From Rhizobiaceae bacterium (lineage in GTDB: Bacteria > Pseudomonadota > Alphaproteobacteria > Rhizobiales > Rhizobiaceae), in the NCBI GenBank assembly GCA_028279875.1, contig JANQMU010000006.1, positions 1-34,165 of the forward strand: a DNA stretch of 34,165 nucleotides. The letters run 5' to 3'. Position numbers and translations under genes: made by a program. The notes beneath the pieces are model-generated. The model was not told the origin of the DNA. It worked only from the letters and a program-made list of their open reading frames with translations, and searched no databases. The first letter of the stretch is position 1. The number at the start of each line of letters is the position of its first letter. This document shows positions 16,362-23,361 of the stretch, in pieces.

Positions 16362-17717
16362 ATGTCCCCAATCTCAGGCCCCTTTTTGAAAACACTCGCC
16401 CTCATGATGATCCTCGTCCTTGCGGCGGGCGGCTATGCCGGCGCCCATTTTGTCCTCGATGCCCAGGCGCGGCTGATCCACATCGTGCGCGCCGACCAGA
16501 CTTCCGCGCCATCGTCCATGCTGCCGGCCAGCGCCACACCGCAGGAGGGCCTGCGGCTGTTGATACGCATTCCGGCGCCTTTGGCCTATGCGGAGGCCCT
16601 GTCACAACGGTCCGGAGCGCAGGATCGGGTCGAGGCGCCCTATCTGAAGGAAACCACTGTCCAGGGCGCGCTCTTCTACACACTGGATCGGGCGGCCATC
16701 GAAAAGGACCCGGCCGGTTTTGCGGCATTCATCGTCGATGGCTACCGCGTGACGCAATCGGGCGCCGAGCTGACCCTGGTCCCGTTGCGAAGTGCGGTGC
16801 ACGCAAATCGCGACCGCCCGCATTTCAACGACCTGGACGGCGCGCTGATATCTTTCGAAACACCGACCGTCGGCAGTGGTGAAGATCCTTATGTCGGCGA
16901 CAGTGTCATCGACATCGATCTGTGGGTGCCCGATGCATCGCCCTCCGCCAATGTCAGCATTCAAAGCGCCCTGCCGGTGATTGCCCTGCCCGCCGGCGTT
17001 CATCTTGAAAATCTCGGCTTCGACCACCGGTTCGGCACCGTGCGGCCGGTCAGCGCAAGCGGCCAGCTTTCGCAACCGCTGCATTTTGACGGGTCTCTTG
17101 TCTCGTCCTTCATGCGTTATGTCTGGCAGGGCATGGTCCACATTTTTGTCGGCATCGACCATGTGCTCTTTGTCGTCTGCCTGGCTCTGGCCGCGGGCTG
17201 GTCGATCCGGATCCTGTGGGCGGTCACCGGGTTCACGATCGGTCATTCCATTACCCTTGCCCTTGGAACCCTCGGCTTCGAGCCGCACGGCGCGTGGTTC
17301 CCGCCGGCGATTGAGCTGACCATCGCGCTGTCAATTGTCCTTGTCGCCGCCCTGGTGCTTCGCGACACGTGGAGAACCGGTGGCCGGCGCCTGCAGACCA
17401 ACGGGCAGCTCTTTGCATTGACCGGCCTGATCGGCCTGTTGCACGGCTACGGATTTTCTTTCGTCTTCACCGATCTTCTGGGCGGGTCAGCACACCGCAT
17501 AACGGTGGCGCTTGCCGGCTTCAATGTCGGCGTCGAGCTCGGTCAGTTGCTGATCGTTCTTGCCGTTTTGGCCGTCCTGGCCGCTATAGCGCGGATTTCG
17601 GCTCCGTCGCCAAAGTGGGTATCCTCGGCGATCGCCGCCGGTGCCATCGTCGTCGCCGGTGTCTGGGTCGTCGAGCGCAGCCTGCTGCTTCAAAGCACCT
17701 TGGCACCGTCGCTGTAG
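16362..17717 (+). CDS. HupE/UreJ-type membrane protein with periplasmic N-terminal domain
   Basis: 451 residues. A hydrophobic N terminus (residues 9-27) looks like a signal sequence or anchor, followed by about 220 residues predicted outside the cytoplasm. The C-terminal half has about six membrane segments. These carry HX5DH (H260...D266-H267 in VHIFVGIDHVLF), IGHSITLAL with H295, LLHGYGFSF with H361 and FNVGVELGQ with E392, which are the motifs of the HupE/UreJ group (HupE_UreJ_2). Several HupE/UreJ proteins are nickel or cobalt transporters. This large N-terminal-domain version is much less studied. It starts 18 nt after the fusion ABC gene, so it is almost certainly in the same operon and shares its substrate pathway. 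Confidence 0.85.
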   Translation: MSPISGPFLKTLALMMILVLAAGGYAGAHFVLDAQARLIHIVRADQTSAPSSMLPASATPQEGLRLLIRIPAPLAYAEALSQRSGAQDRVEAPYLKETTVQGALFYTLDRAAIEKDPAGFAAFIVDGYRVTQSGAELTLVPLRSAVHANRDRPHFNDLDGALISFETPTVGSGEDPYVGDSVIDIDLWVPDASPSANVSIQSALPVIALPAGVHLENLGFDHRFGTVRPVSASGQLSQPLHFDGSLVSSFMRYVWQGMVHIFVGIDHVLFVVCLALAAGWSIRILWAVTGFTIGHSITLALGTLGFEPHGAWFPPAIELTIALSIVLVAALVLRDTWRTGGRRLQTNGQLFALTGLIGLLHGYGFSFVFTDLLGGSAHRITVALAGFNVGVELGQLLIVLAVLAVLAAIARISAPSPKWVSSAIAAGAIVVAGVWVVERSLLLQSTLAPSL

Positions 17718-17723
17718 GAACTG

Positions 17724-17759
17724 ATCAAAAGAAAAGGGGGCGCCCTTGTGGGCACCCCC
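17724..17759 (-). terminator. Rho-independent terminator of the 26-codon gene
   Basis: In minus-strand RNA a 10-bp stem (GGGGGTGCCC, 17759-17750, with GGGCGCCCCC, 17745-17736) closes a 4-nt loop and is followed by TTTTCTTTT (17735-17727). The single imperfect pair is a G-U wobble in minus-strand RNA but a C-A mismatch in plus-strand RNA, and the T-run is only on the minus side. This fixes the direction. It may also help end the opposing HupE-like transcript. Confidence 0.85.
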
Positions 17760-17808
17760 CGTGAGACCGGATAACACCGATTTCAGTCTGTCTGGGACAG
17801 AAGAGGAC

Positions 17809-17889
17809 TTACGCAGTCGTCAGAGGCTGCTCCGATGTCTGCGCACATCCTTCAAATCGGATGCTACTCCCAGTAAACTCACTCGACAT
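17809..17889 (-). CDS. 26-residue peptide of unknown function in its own transcription unit
   Basis: A 26-codon ORF too short for most gene finders: starts MSSEFTGSSIRFEGCAQ and ends PLTTA, with a single cysteine (C15), no signal peptide and no membrane segment. The ATG is preceded at 7 nt by AGGAGGTGATC, which is complementary to essentially the whole anti-Shine-Dalgarno tail of 16S rRNA. A promoter-like pair lies 36 nt upstream and a strong terminator lies about 50 nt after the stop, giving a transcript of about 190 nt. No family was recognised. It may be a functional small protein, a leader-like or RiPP-like peptide, or a dual-function small RNA. Confidence 0.6.
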   Translation of the reverse strand: MSSEFTGSSIRFEGCAQTSEQPLTTA

Positions 17890-17891
17890 CT

Positions 17892-17902
17892 GATCACCTC
17901 CT
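17892..17902 (-). promoter_or_regulatory. Exceptionally complete Shine-Dalgarno sequence
   Basis: AGGAGGTGATC on the minus strand, 2 nt (core GGAGG: 7 nt) before the ATG of the 26-codon gene. It is the longest 16S-complementary site noticed in the window and argues strongly that the short ORF is translated. Confidence 0.75.
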
Positions 17903-17924
17903 CTCATTTGTTGAACACGGCGTC

Positions 17925-17952
17925 ATCATAGCGTCCCCGGACGCGGACGCAA
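17925..17952 (-). promoter_or_regulatory. Candidate promoter of the 26-codon gene
   Basis: TTGCGT (17952-17947), a 16-nt spacer, and TATGAT (17930-17925) on the minus strand. The predicted start near 17918 leaves a leader of about 28 nt that is largely the Shine-Dalgarno region. Confidence 0.5.
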
Positions 17953-18123
17953 ACCCAAAATATGGCCGGCATGGATCGGCACCGAATGGCGCGGTCCGGT
18001 TACTCTGCCGAAGACATAACGAAAAACAAATCAACGGGATAGGCGAAAACAGCCGGCGGATACGCCAGCCTTCACACCGCCATCACCTCAGAATCACGCG
18101 CGGTTCAAGCAATTTGATGCGCA
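17953..18123. other. Intergenic region upstream of the adenylate cyclase
   Basis: With the small gene removed, this is the remaining non-coding part of the 406-nt gap between the HupE-like and cyclase genes. No promoter, palindrome or further ORF could be supported by eye. Confidence 0.4.
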
Positions 18124-19620
18124 GTGTCAGCAGAACCTGATAATGTTGTCCGGCCTCCGCCGCAAAAGGAAGCCGGGCGGCCGTTCAACGCCCCTATGGA
18201 GCCGGATGTGAACCTGATCGAGTTTGTGACGAAACATTTCCGCCGTTCAGCCCGGCGCGACCAGCTGCCCGAGCGGGTCCTGGCGGCCATCGCGGAGCGC
18301 GAACGCGCCAATGAAATCGTGGCGCGGTTGATTCAGCTGTCGATCGTCATCCTGTTTTCACTGATCTATACCATCAGCCCGAAGACCAGCCCCGACGAGG
18401 CGTTTTCGCCGGTGCCCTATGTTCTCGGCGCCTATATGATCCTCAGCATCATCGGCCTGATCTGGTCGATCCGCCGGACCCTGCCGCATTGGTCGGTCTA
18501 CGGATCGATCCTTTTCGACTTCACGCTGCTCTATGGCCTGATGGTCAGTTTCCATATTCAGTATATGCAGCCGGCATCATTCATTCTGAAGGCGCCGACC
18601 CTGCTTTACGTGTTCATTTTCATCGCCATTCGTGCGCTGCGGTTCGAGGCCCGCTTCGTCGTCGCCGCCGGCCTTGTGGCGGCCGCCGGCTGGGCCGTGA
18701 TGATCTTCTACGTCATTCGCATCGATCCGGGCGACAATATGCTGACCCGCTCCTATGTCGATTACCTGACCTCCAACTCGATCCTGATCGGCGCCGAGAT
18801 GGACAAGATCCTGTCGATCCTGCTGGTCACAGGCGTTCTGACCCTGGTGGTCAACGCCTCCAACAATCTGCTGGTCAACGCCGTCACCGAGGAGGTCGCG
18901 GCCAGGGACCTGTCGCGGTTTTTCGACACCAGCATCGCCAGCGGCATCCGCGACAGCGCCGATCAATGGCAGGCGGGCAAGGGCGAGAGCCGCGAAGCGG
19001 CCATCCTGTTTGTCGACATTCGCGGCTTCACCCCGATGGCCGCCAAGATGCCGGCCTCCGACGTGATGCACACTCTGTCGTGCTATCAGGGCCGGGTGGT
19101 GCCGATCGTCCAGAGTTTCGGCGGCGTGATCGACAAATTCATGGGCGACGGCATCATGGCGACATTCAGCGTCGACAATGACCGGGCGGCCGGCTCGCTG
19201 CGGGCGATCGAGGCGGCGGAACGCATCTTGCTCGAATTCGACACATGGCAGGACGAGGAGCCGGCGCTCAAACCGATCTGCAGTGCCGGCATCGGCATCG
19301 GGATCGCCTCGGGGACCGTGGCCTTCGGTGCCGTCGGACAGGAAAACCGGCTCGAGATCACTGTCATCGGATCGGCAGTCAACAATTCGGCCAAGCTCGA
19401 AAAGCACAACAAAGCGCTCGGCTCCCGGCTGATCGTCGCCGCCGACACCTATCGCGAGGCGCTGGAAAAAGGCTATAGCGGCCGCCTGCAGGCCGATTAC
19501 CGGACCGTTCGGCCGGACGGCGCCGAGCCGCAGGAGATCGTTGTTTTGTCGCTACCGGACAGCCGCCAAGCACCGCTGGCGATGGATGTCGACCGCCAGC
19601 CGGTCAAACGACCAGCCTGA
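18124..19620 (+). CDS. Membrane-anchored class III adenylate/guanylate cyclase
   Basis: Makes a cyclic nucleotide (most likely cAMP) from NTP at the inner membrane. It has 498 residues if the GTG at 18124 is used; an ATG at 18196 would remove 24 residues. Neither has a clear SD, so the start is uncertain. Residues about 65-260 hold roughly six membrane segments. The catalytic domain begins near 290. AILFVDIRGFTPMAAKMPA holds the first metal aspartate D298 and FMGDGIMATF holds the second, D342. SAGIGIGIASGTVAFGAVGQ and TVIGSAVNNSAKLEKHNK complete the class III pattern. Substrate preference was not assigned with confidence. It is monocistronic, and its stop (TGA) abuts the convergent stop of the efflux gene, forming TGATCA with no gap. 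Confidence 0.9.
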   Translation: MSAEPDNVVRPPPQKEAGRPFNAPMEPDVNLIEFVTKHFRRSARRDQLPERVLAAIAERERANEIVARLIQLSIVILFSLIYTISPKTSPDEAFSPVPYVLGAYMILSIIGLIWSIRRTLPHWSVYGSILFDFTLLYGLMVSFHIQYMQPASFILKAPTLLYVFIFIAIRALRFEARFVVAAGLVAAAGWAVMIFYVIRIDPGDNMLTRSYVDYLTSNSILIGAEMDKILSILLVTGVLTLVVNASNNLLVNAVTEEVAARDLSRFFDTSIASGIRDSADQWQAGKGESREAAILFVDIRGFTPMAAKMPASDVMHTLSCYQGRVVPIVQSFGGVIDKFMGDGIMATFSVDNDRAAGSLRAIEAAERILLEFDTWQDEEPALKPICSAGIGIGIASGTVAFGAVGQENRLEITVIGSAVNNSAKLEKHNKALGSRLIVAADTYREALEKGYSGRLQADYRTVRPDGAEPQEIVVLSLPDSRQAPLAMDVDRQPVKRPA

Positions 19621-20844
19621 TCACACCGTTCCGCCCCGCTTCGCCGGGCCCCGTTCGATCCAGATCATGATCAGCCCGGCCAGCGCGCTGAACAGTGCAA
19701 AGCCACCGACCAGCGGCAGCACCGTGCCATTGAACATCTGCCCGACAATAGCGCCCAGCGGCACCGAAATCAGGGTCGAAATGGATCCGACAACGGCCGC
19801 GCCGACGCCGGCGATGTGGCCGAGCGGAACCATCGCCAGGGCGTTGAGATTGCCGAACAGGAACCCGATGGAGAAAAACACCGCGGAAAAATAAACCATG
19901 GTGATCCCGAACGGCGGTGTCCCGCCTTCAAGAGCGGCGTAAACGAAAAAGGCGACGGAAACGATCACCACGCCGGCCAGCGAATATCCCGAAAGAAGCC
20001 GCATGCCCAGACGCTCCACCAACATGGCATTGGCGAAGGTCGAGACGCCCATGACAAGCGCCAGGATGGCGAAATACAGCGGAAAGGTGGCAATCACGCC
20101 ATAGATGGCGGCGAATATCTGCTGCGAGGACGACAGATAGGCAATGAAGGCGGCGAAGATCAGGCCGGCGACCACCGTATAGCCGACCGTGAGGCGGTGG
20201 CTGCAGGCCTCCTTGACGCCCGACCAGACGACGGACAGCGAGAACCGGACCCTGTTTTCCCGCGGCAGCGTTTCGGGCTGGCGCAGGGCGAACCAGGCCC
20301 AGGCAACGAAGGCCAGAATCAGGAACACGACGAAGATCCCGCGCCAGTGGGTGACCATGACGATCCCCTGGCCGAGTGCCGGCGCCAGCGCCGGCACGAG
20401 GATGAAGACTCCCATGATGAACGACATGATGCGCGCCATTTCGCGACCTTCATACTGGTCGCGCACCAGGGCGATGCTGACGATCCGCGGGCTGGATGCA
20501 CCGATGCCCTGCAGCACCCGGCCGAGCAGCATGGTTTCGAAATTGGTCGCCGCGATCGACAGGATGCATCCCATCACAAAGGTGACGTAGCCGATATAGA
20601 TGGTGCGTTTACGGCCAAGGCTGTCCGACAACGGCCCGAAGAACATCTGGCCGACGCCGAGGCCCAGCAGCAGCGACGAGACGACCAGTTGCTGCTGGTT
20701 CTCGGTTCCGGCCCGCAGGTCGAGGCCAATATGCGGCAGGACGGGCAGCATCGCGTCGACGGACAGCGCCACCAGCGAAACCATGAGCGCCAGGAGCGGG
20801 ACAAATTCGCCCATGGGAAGGGTGCGATCGCGTTGTGTACTCAC
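19621..20844 (-). CDS. MFS efflux transporter, Bcr/CflA type
   Basis: 407 residues with 12 hydrophobic segments. The first reads FVPLLALMVSLVALSVDAML, typical of the Bcr/CflA drug-resistance group, and motif A is GPLSDSLGRKRT between segments 2 and 3. LLGRVLQGIGASSPRIVSIALVRD corresponds to the conserved segment 4 and its following loop. It probably exports a drug or small metabolite using the proton gradient. The GTG start at 20844 has AAGGA 11 nt upstream; an ATG ten codons in is an alternative. It lies 90 nt downstream of the MarR gene on the same strand, so it is a likely target of that regulator. Confidence 0.9.
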   Translation of the reverse strand: MSTQRDRTLPMGEFVPLLALMVSLVALSVDAMLPVLPHIGLDLRAGTENQQQLVVSSLLLGLGVGQMFFGPLSDSLGRKRTIYIGYVTFVMGCILSIAATNFETMLLGRVLQGIGASSPRIVSIALVRDQYEGREMARIMSFIMGVFILVPALAPALGQGIVMVTHWRGIFVVFLILAFVAWAWFALRQPETLPRENRVRFSLSVVWSGVKEACSHRLTVGYTVVAGLIFAAFIAYLSSSQQIFAAIYGVIATFPLYFAILALVMGVSTFANAMLVERLGMRLLSGYSLAGVVIVSVAFFVYAALEGGTPPFGITMVYFSAVFFSIGFLFGNLNALAMVPLGHIAGVGAAVVGSISTLISVPLGAIVGQMFNGTVLPLVGGFALFSALAGLIMIWIERGPAKRGGTV

Positions 20845-20934
20845 CGATGTTCGGGTCCTTGAAGGCGGGAAAACTGATACCTAACCCAATATGGTGCCGG
20901 CGGCTATTCCCTTCGGCCCGGCATTGCGGATTTG

Positions 20935-21387
20935 TTAGCTTGGCGGTGTCTGCGGTGTGTCGGCTTGCATGGCCCCGATGACGCGCGTCATCAAATCGAT
21001 GAACTGTTTGCGCTCGGCGGCGGACAGGTCCGACAGCGCCTGGCTGTTTTGGCGAATGGCCGCGTCCTGGGCGGCCTGGCGCATGGATCGTGCCGCCGCC
21101 GTCAGCCAGATTTGCTGGGCGCGGGCATCCGCCGGATGCCGGGTCCGGCGGATGAGCCCGTCGCGCTCCATGCGCGACAGGGTGTTGGCCATCGTCGCCT
21201 GTTCGATGTCGAGACGGTCCACCAGTTCCTTCTGCGTGAGGCCGTCCTGCTCCCACAGCGCCAGCAGCGCCGGGAACTGGCCGGGCACGATCCCCAGCGG
21301 TTTGATCCGCGCCGACAGGCCCTGGGCGAAAAGCCGGGCCATGTGATTGGCGAGATATCCCGCCGACTCGTTTTTTTTGAAAGCCAT
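20935..21387 (-). CDS. MarR-family transcriptional regulator
   Basis: 150 residues. The winged helix-turn-helix is clear: LTQKELVDRLDIEQATMANTLSRMERDGLIRR, then the wing HPADARAQQIWLT. MarR proteins are dimeric repressors that usually bind palindromes in their own promoter and respond to small aromatic ligands or oxidants. Two palindromes lie directly upstream (21406-21417 and 21425-21442). No SD stands before the ATG at 21387, and the predicted -10 ends only 5 nt before it. The mRNA may therefore be leaderless. It probably controls itself, the efflux gene downstream, and the divergent cytochrome b561 unit. Confidence 0.92.
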   Translation of the reverse strand: MAFKKNESAGYLANHMARLFAQGLSARIKPLGIVPGQFPALLALWEQDGLTQKELVDRLDIEQATMANTLSRMERDGLIRRTRHPADARAQQIWLTAAARSMRQAAQDAAIRQNSQALSDLSAAERKQFIDLMTRVIGAMQADTPQTPPS

Positions 21388-21392
21388 GGTGC

Positions 21393-21421
21393 ATTATCTA
21401 CTTGTATAGCGAGCTATGCAA
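21393..21421 (-). promoter_or_regulatory. Candidate marR promoter (leaderless arrangement)
   Basis: On the minus strand TTGCAT (21421-21416), exactly 17 nt, GATAAT (21398-21393), then 5 nt to the ATG at 21387. A start 6-8 nt after the -10 falls on or beside the A of the ATG. The 12-bp palindrome 21406-21417 lies mostly within the spacer. Confidence 0.55.
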
Positions 21422-21430
21422 TTATATATA
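21402..21430 (+). promoter_or_regulatory. Candidate promoter for the small ORF / cytochrome b561 unit
   Basis: TTGTAT (21402-21407), 17 nt, TATATA (21425-21430) on the plus strand. It overlaps the divergent marR promoter, so both would be blocked by protein bound at the two palindromes. Confidence 0.45.
21406..21417. promoter_or_regulatory. MarR operator candidate 1
   Basis: Perfect inverted repeat ATAGC-GA-GCTAT between the -35 and -10 elements of the predicted marR promoter. Confidence 0.55.
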
Positions 21431-21442
21431 GCAAACTATATA
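21425..21442. promoter_or_regulatory. MarR operator candidate 2
   Basis: Perfect 7-4-7 inverted repeat TATATAG-CAAA-CTATATA. It covers the -10 of the plus-strand promoter. It shares the core TATAG/CTATA with operator 1, and the two centres are 22 bp apart, about two helical turns. Confidence 0.6.
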
Positions 21443-21474
21443 AATTCGAAACCGGATACCCGAAAGGACCTGTG

Positions 21475-21588
21475 ATGAAGACTGTGACAGTCGCGATCGC
21501 CGCCGCGCTGCCGGCCTGCGCAACCTCTGCATCAGCCCTTCGATCCCGCCCTTTACCAGATCATTCGAACCGATTGAGGCCGTCATGA
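21475..21588 (+). CDS. Small ORF with signal peptide, possibly a truncated gene remnant
   Basis: 37 codons from an ATG with AAAGGA 8 nt upstream. MKTVTVAIAAALPACATSASA reads as a Sec signal peptide; only about 16 unremarkable residues follow. The stop overlaps the cytochrome b561 start as ATGA, so translation would be coupled. In many proteobacteria a cytochrome b561 of this type is paired with a periplasmic YceI-family protein, which is missing here. The ORF may be what is left of such a gene after an internal deletion. That origin is inference, since no mature YceI sequence remains. Confidence 0.4.
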   Translation: MKTVTVAIAAALPACATSASALRSRPLPDHSNRLRPS

Positions 21589-22121
21589 CCATGAAAAGCA
21601 CATCCATGTCCTACGGGACCGTAGCGATCTCGATCCACTGGCTGAGCGCCATTGTGATCGTCGTTTTGCTGGCCTCCGGATTTCGGGCGGCAGATATCGC
21701 CGACGCGGCGGCAAAGGCCGACACGCTGAGGGTCCATGCTTCTGCCGGTATTTTGCTGCTGGTGCTCACCCTCGCGCGGATCGCCTGGTGGCTGTTTGCC
21801 GACCGCAAACCGGAGCCACCAGCCGGCGAGCCGCGGTGGCAGGAAAGGGCCGCCCGGGCCGTTCATCTGCTGTTCTATGTCGTCGTGCTGGGCATGGTGG
21901 CCAGCGGCATCGGCATGTTTGTGCTGTCGGGCGCCGGACCGATCCTTTTCGGTGGAGCCGGGGGCACGCTGCCTGATTTCTGGACCTATCCGCCGCGCAT
22001 TCCCCATGCCGCCGGCGCCCGTCTGCTCTGCGCGCTGCTTGCGGTGCATATCGGCGCGGCGCTGTATCATCATTTCGCGCTGCGGGACGGCGCGCTACGG
22101 CGGATGTGGTTTTCCCGCTGA
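21585..22121 (+). CDS. Cytochrome b561 (diheme membrane electron carrier)
   Basis: 178 residues with four membrane segments, the size of the bacterial CybB family, which passes electrons between quinone and acceptors such as superoxide. Candidate heme ligands are H18 (AISIHWLSAI), H51 (LRVHASAGILLL), and H141/H155 (HAAGARLLCALLAVHIGAALYHH). R65 in LARIAWWL fits the conserved Arg after segment 2. It begins on the ATGA overlap with the small secreted ORF and lies opposite a MarR gene. The putative operators suggest induction by a MarR ligand, perhaps oxidative or aromatic stress. The gene is convergent with fni, with 33 nt between the stops. Confidence 0.9.
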   Translation: MTMKSTSMSYGTVAISIHWLSAIVIVVLLASGFRAADIADAAAKADTLRVHASAGILLLVLTLARIAWWLFADRKPEPPAGEPRWQERAARAVHLLFYVVVLGMVASGIGMFVLSGAGPILFGGAGGTLPDFWTYPPRIPHAAGARLLCALLAVHIGAALYHHFALRDGALRRMWFSR

Positions 22122-22154
22122 CGCGGCTTTGCCGGACCTTGTGTGATGCGCGTT

Positions 22155-23174
22155 TCAGGGCCGCTGCAGTTCAGCGGTCCTCAGCGCCGCAAGGTCCGGC
22201 GATCCGGTGCAAAAACACGCCACCCGCAATTCCTGGATGGTCGTCTCGAAATGGCGGATCATGGCGTCGGGCGAACTGTTGGCGGCATGCAGCAGCGCGG
22301 CAGCCTGACCGGCGAGATCGGCGCCGGTGCGGATGGCCCTGGCGATGTCGATGCCGGAGCGAATACCGCCCGAGGCAATGATGGTGGCGTCCGGGCAAAC
22401 GGCCCGCGCGCCGAGAACCGCATCGGCGGTCGGGATGCCCCAATCGGCGAAGGCATTGGCGAGGCGAGCCCGGTCGGGGTCCTCGATCCGCGCCGCCTCG
22501 ACGGCCGCCCAGTTGGTGCCGCCGGCGCCGGCCACATCGATAATGGTGATCCCCGCCTCGACAAGCCGCCGCGCCAACGACGCCGATATCCCCGAGCCGA
22601 CCTCCTTGACGGCGACCGGCACCGGCAGCGCCTCCGCCACGGCGGCGATCTTTGCGAACAATCCGGACCAGTCCCTGTCGCCTTCCGGCTGCACCGCCTC
22701 CTGCAGCGGGTTGAGGTGAATGTAGAGGCCGTCCGCGTCGATCATCTCAACGGCTTTCAGCGCCTCGTCAGCGCCGTAGCCGCGATTGAACTGGGCCGCA
22801 CCAAGATTGCCGAGGATCGGGACGGAGGGCGCCAGCTCCCTCAATTTGCGGGTGAGGCCGCCGGCCTCGCGCTCCTCGAGTGCCACGCGCTGCGATCCGA
22901 CGGCAAAGGGCAGTTTCAAGGCTTCGCAGGCCCTTGCCAGGTTTTCGTTGATCGCAGCCGCGCGGGCCGGACCGCCGGTCATGGAACTGACCAGCAGGGG
23001 CGCACTGATCCGTTTGCCCAGAAAAGACGTAGTAACGTCGATATCGTCGAAATGTATCTCCGGAAGGGCGCAGTGAACGAACTCCACGCTTTCAAACCCG
23101 GTCGATTTTCCGGATTGTCTGTGGCGCTGCTCCAGCACCACCGAGAGATGTTCGTCTTTTCTGTCAGTCAGCAT
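22155..23174 (-). CDS. fni: Isopentenyl-diphosphate delta-isomerase, type 2 (FMN- and NADPH-dependent)
   Basis: Interconverts IPP and DMAPP, the five-carbon substrates of GGPP synthase. It has 339 residues, the usual length. RKDEHLSVVL at 4-13, SSMTGGPARAAAINENLA near 63-80, AVGSQRVAL, NLGAAQF, YIHLNPLQEAVQPEGDRDW and VKEVGSGISASLARRLVEAG are diagnostic. DVAGAGGTNWAAVEA and ASGGIRSGIDIARAIRTGADL form the FMN/phosphate-binding part of the TIM barrel. The ATG follows AGAGGGG. It is divergent from crtE across 187 nt, an arrangement that supports joint regulation with carotenoid synthesis. This is the type 2 enzyme, not the Nudix type 1. Confidence 0.95.
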   Translation of the reverse strand: MLTDRKDEHLSVVLEQRHRQSGKSTGFESVEFVHCALPEIHFDDIDVTTSFLGKRISAPLLVSSMTGGPARAAAINENLARACEALKLPFAVGSQRVALEEREAGGLTRKLRELAPSVPILGNLGAAQFNRGYGADEALKAVEMIDADGLYIHLNPLQEAVQPEGDRDWSGLFAKIAAVAEALPVPVAVKEVGSGISASLARRLVEAGITIIDVAGAGGTNWAAVEAARIEDPDRARLANAFADWGIPTADAVLGARAVCPDATIIASGGIRSGIDIARAIRTGADLAGQAAALLHAANSSPDAMIRHFETTIQELRVACFCTGSPDLAALRTAELQRP

Positions 23175-23361
23175 ATCGCCCCTCTTGGCGGGTAACTTAA
23201 TGTGGCCATATAAAAGGTGGAGAAAAATAATTGCCGGTCAAGCATATGTTTTGGGTTGTGCCGCGCGCCGGCGCTGTCCAGTCTGCAGTCGGGGGCTGTG
23301 AGACGCTGCGGATATCCGGACGGTCAGGCTCGCAGATGCGGAGCCGGATCCGAGCGGAGAT

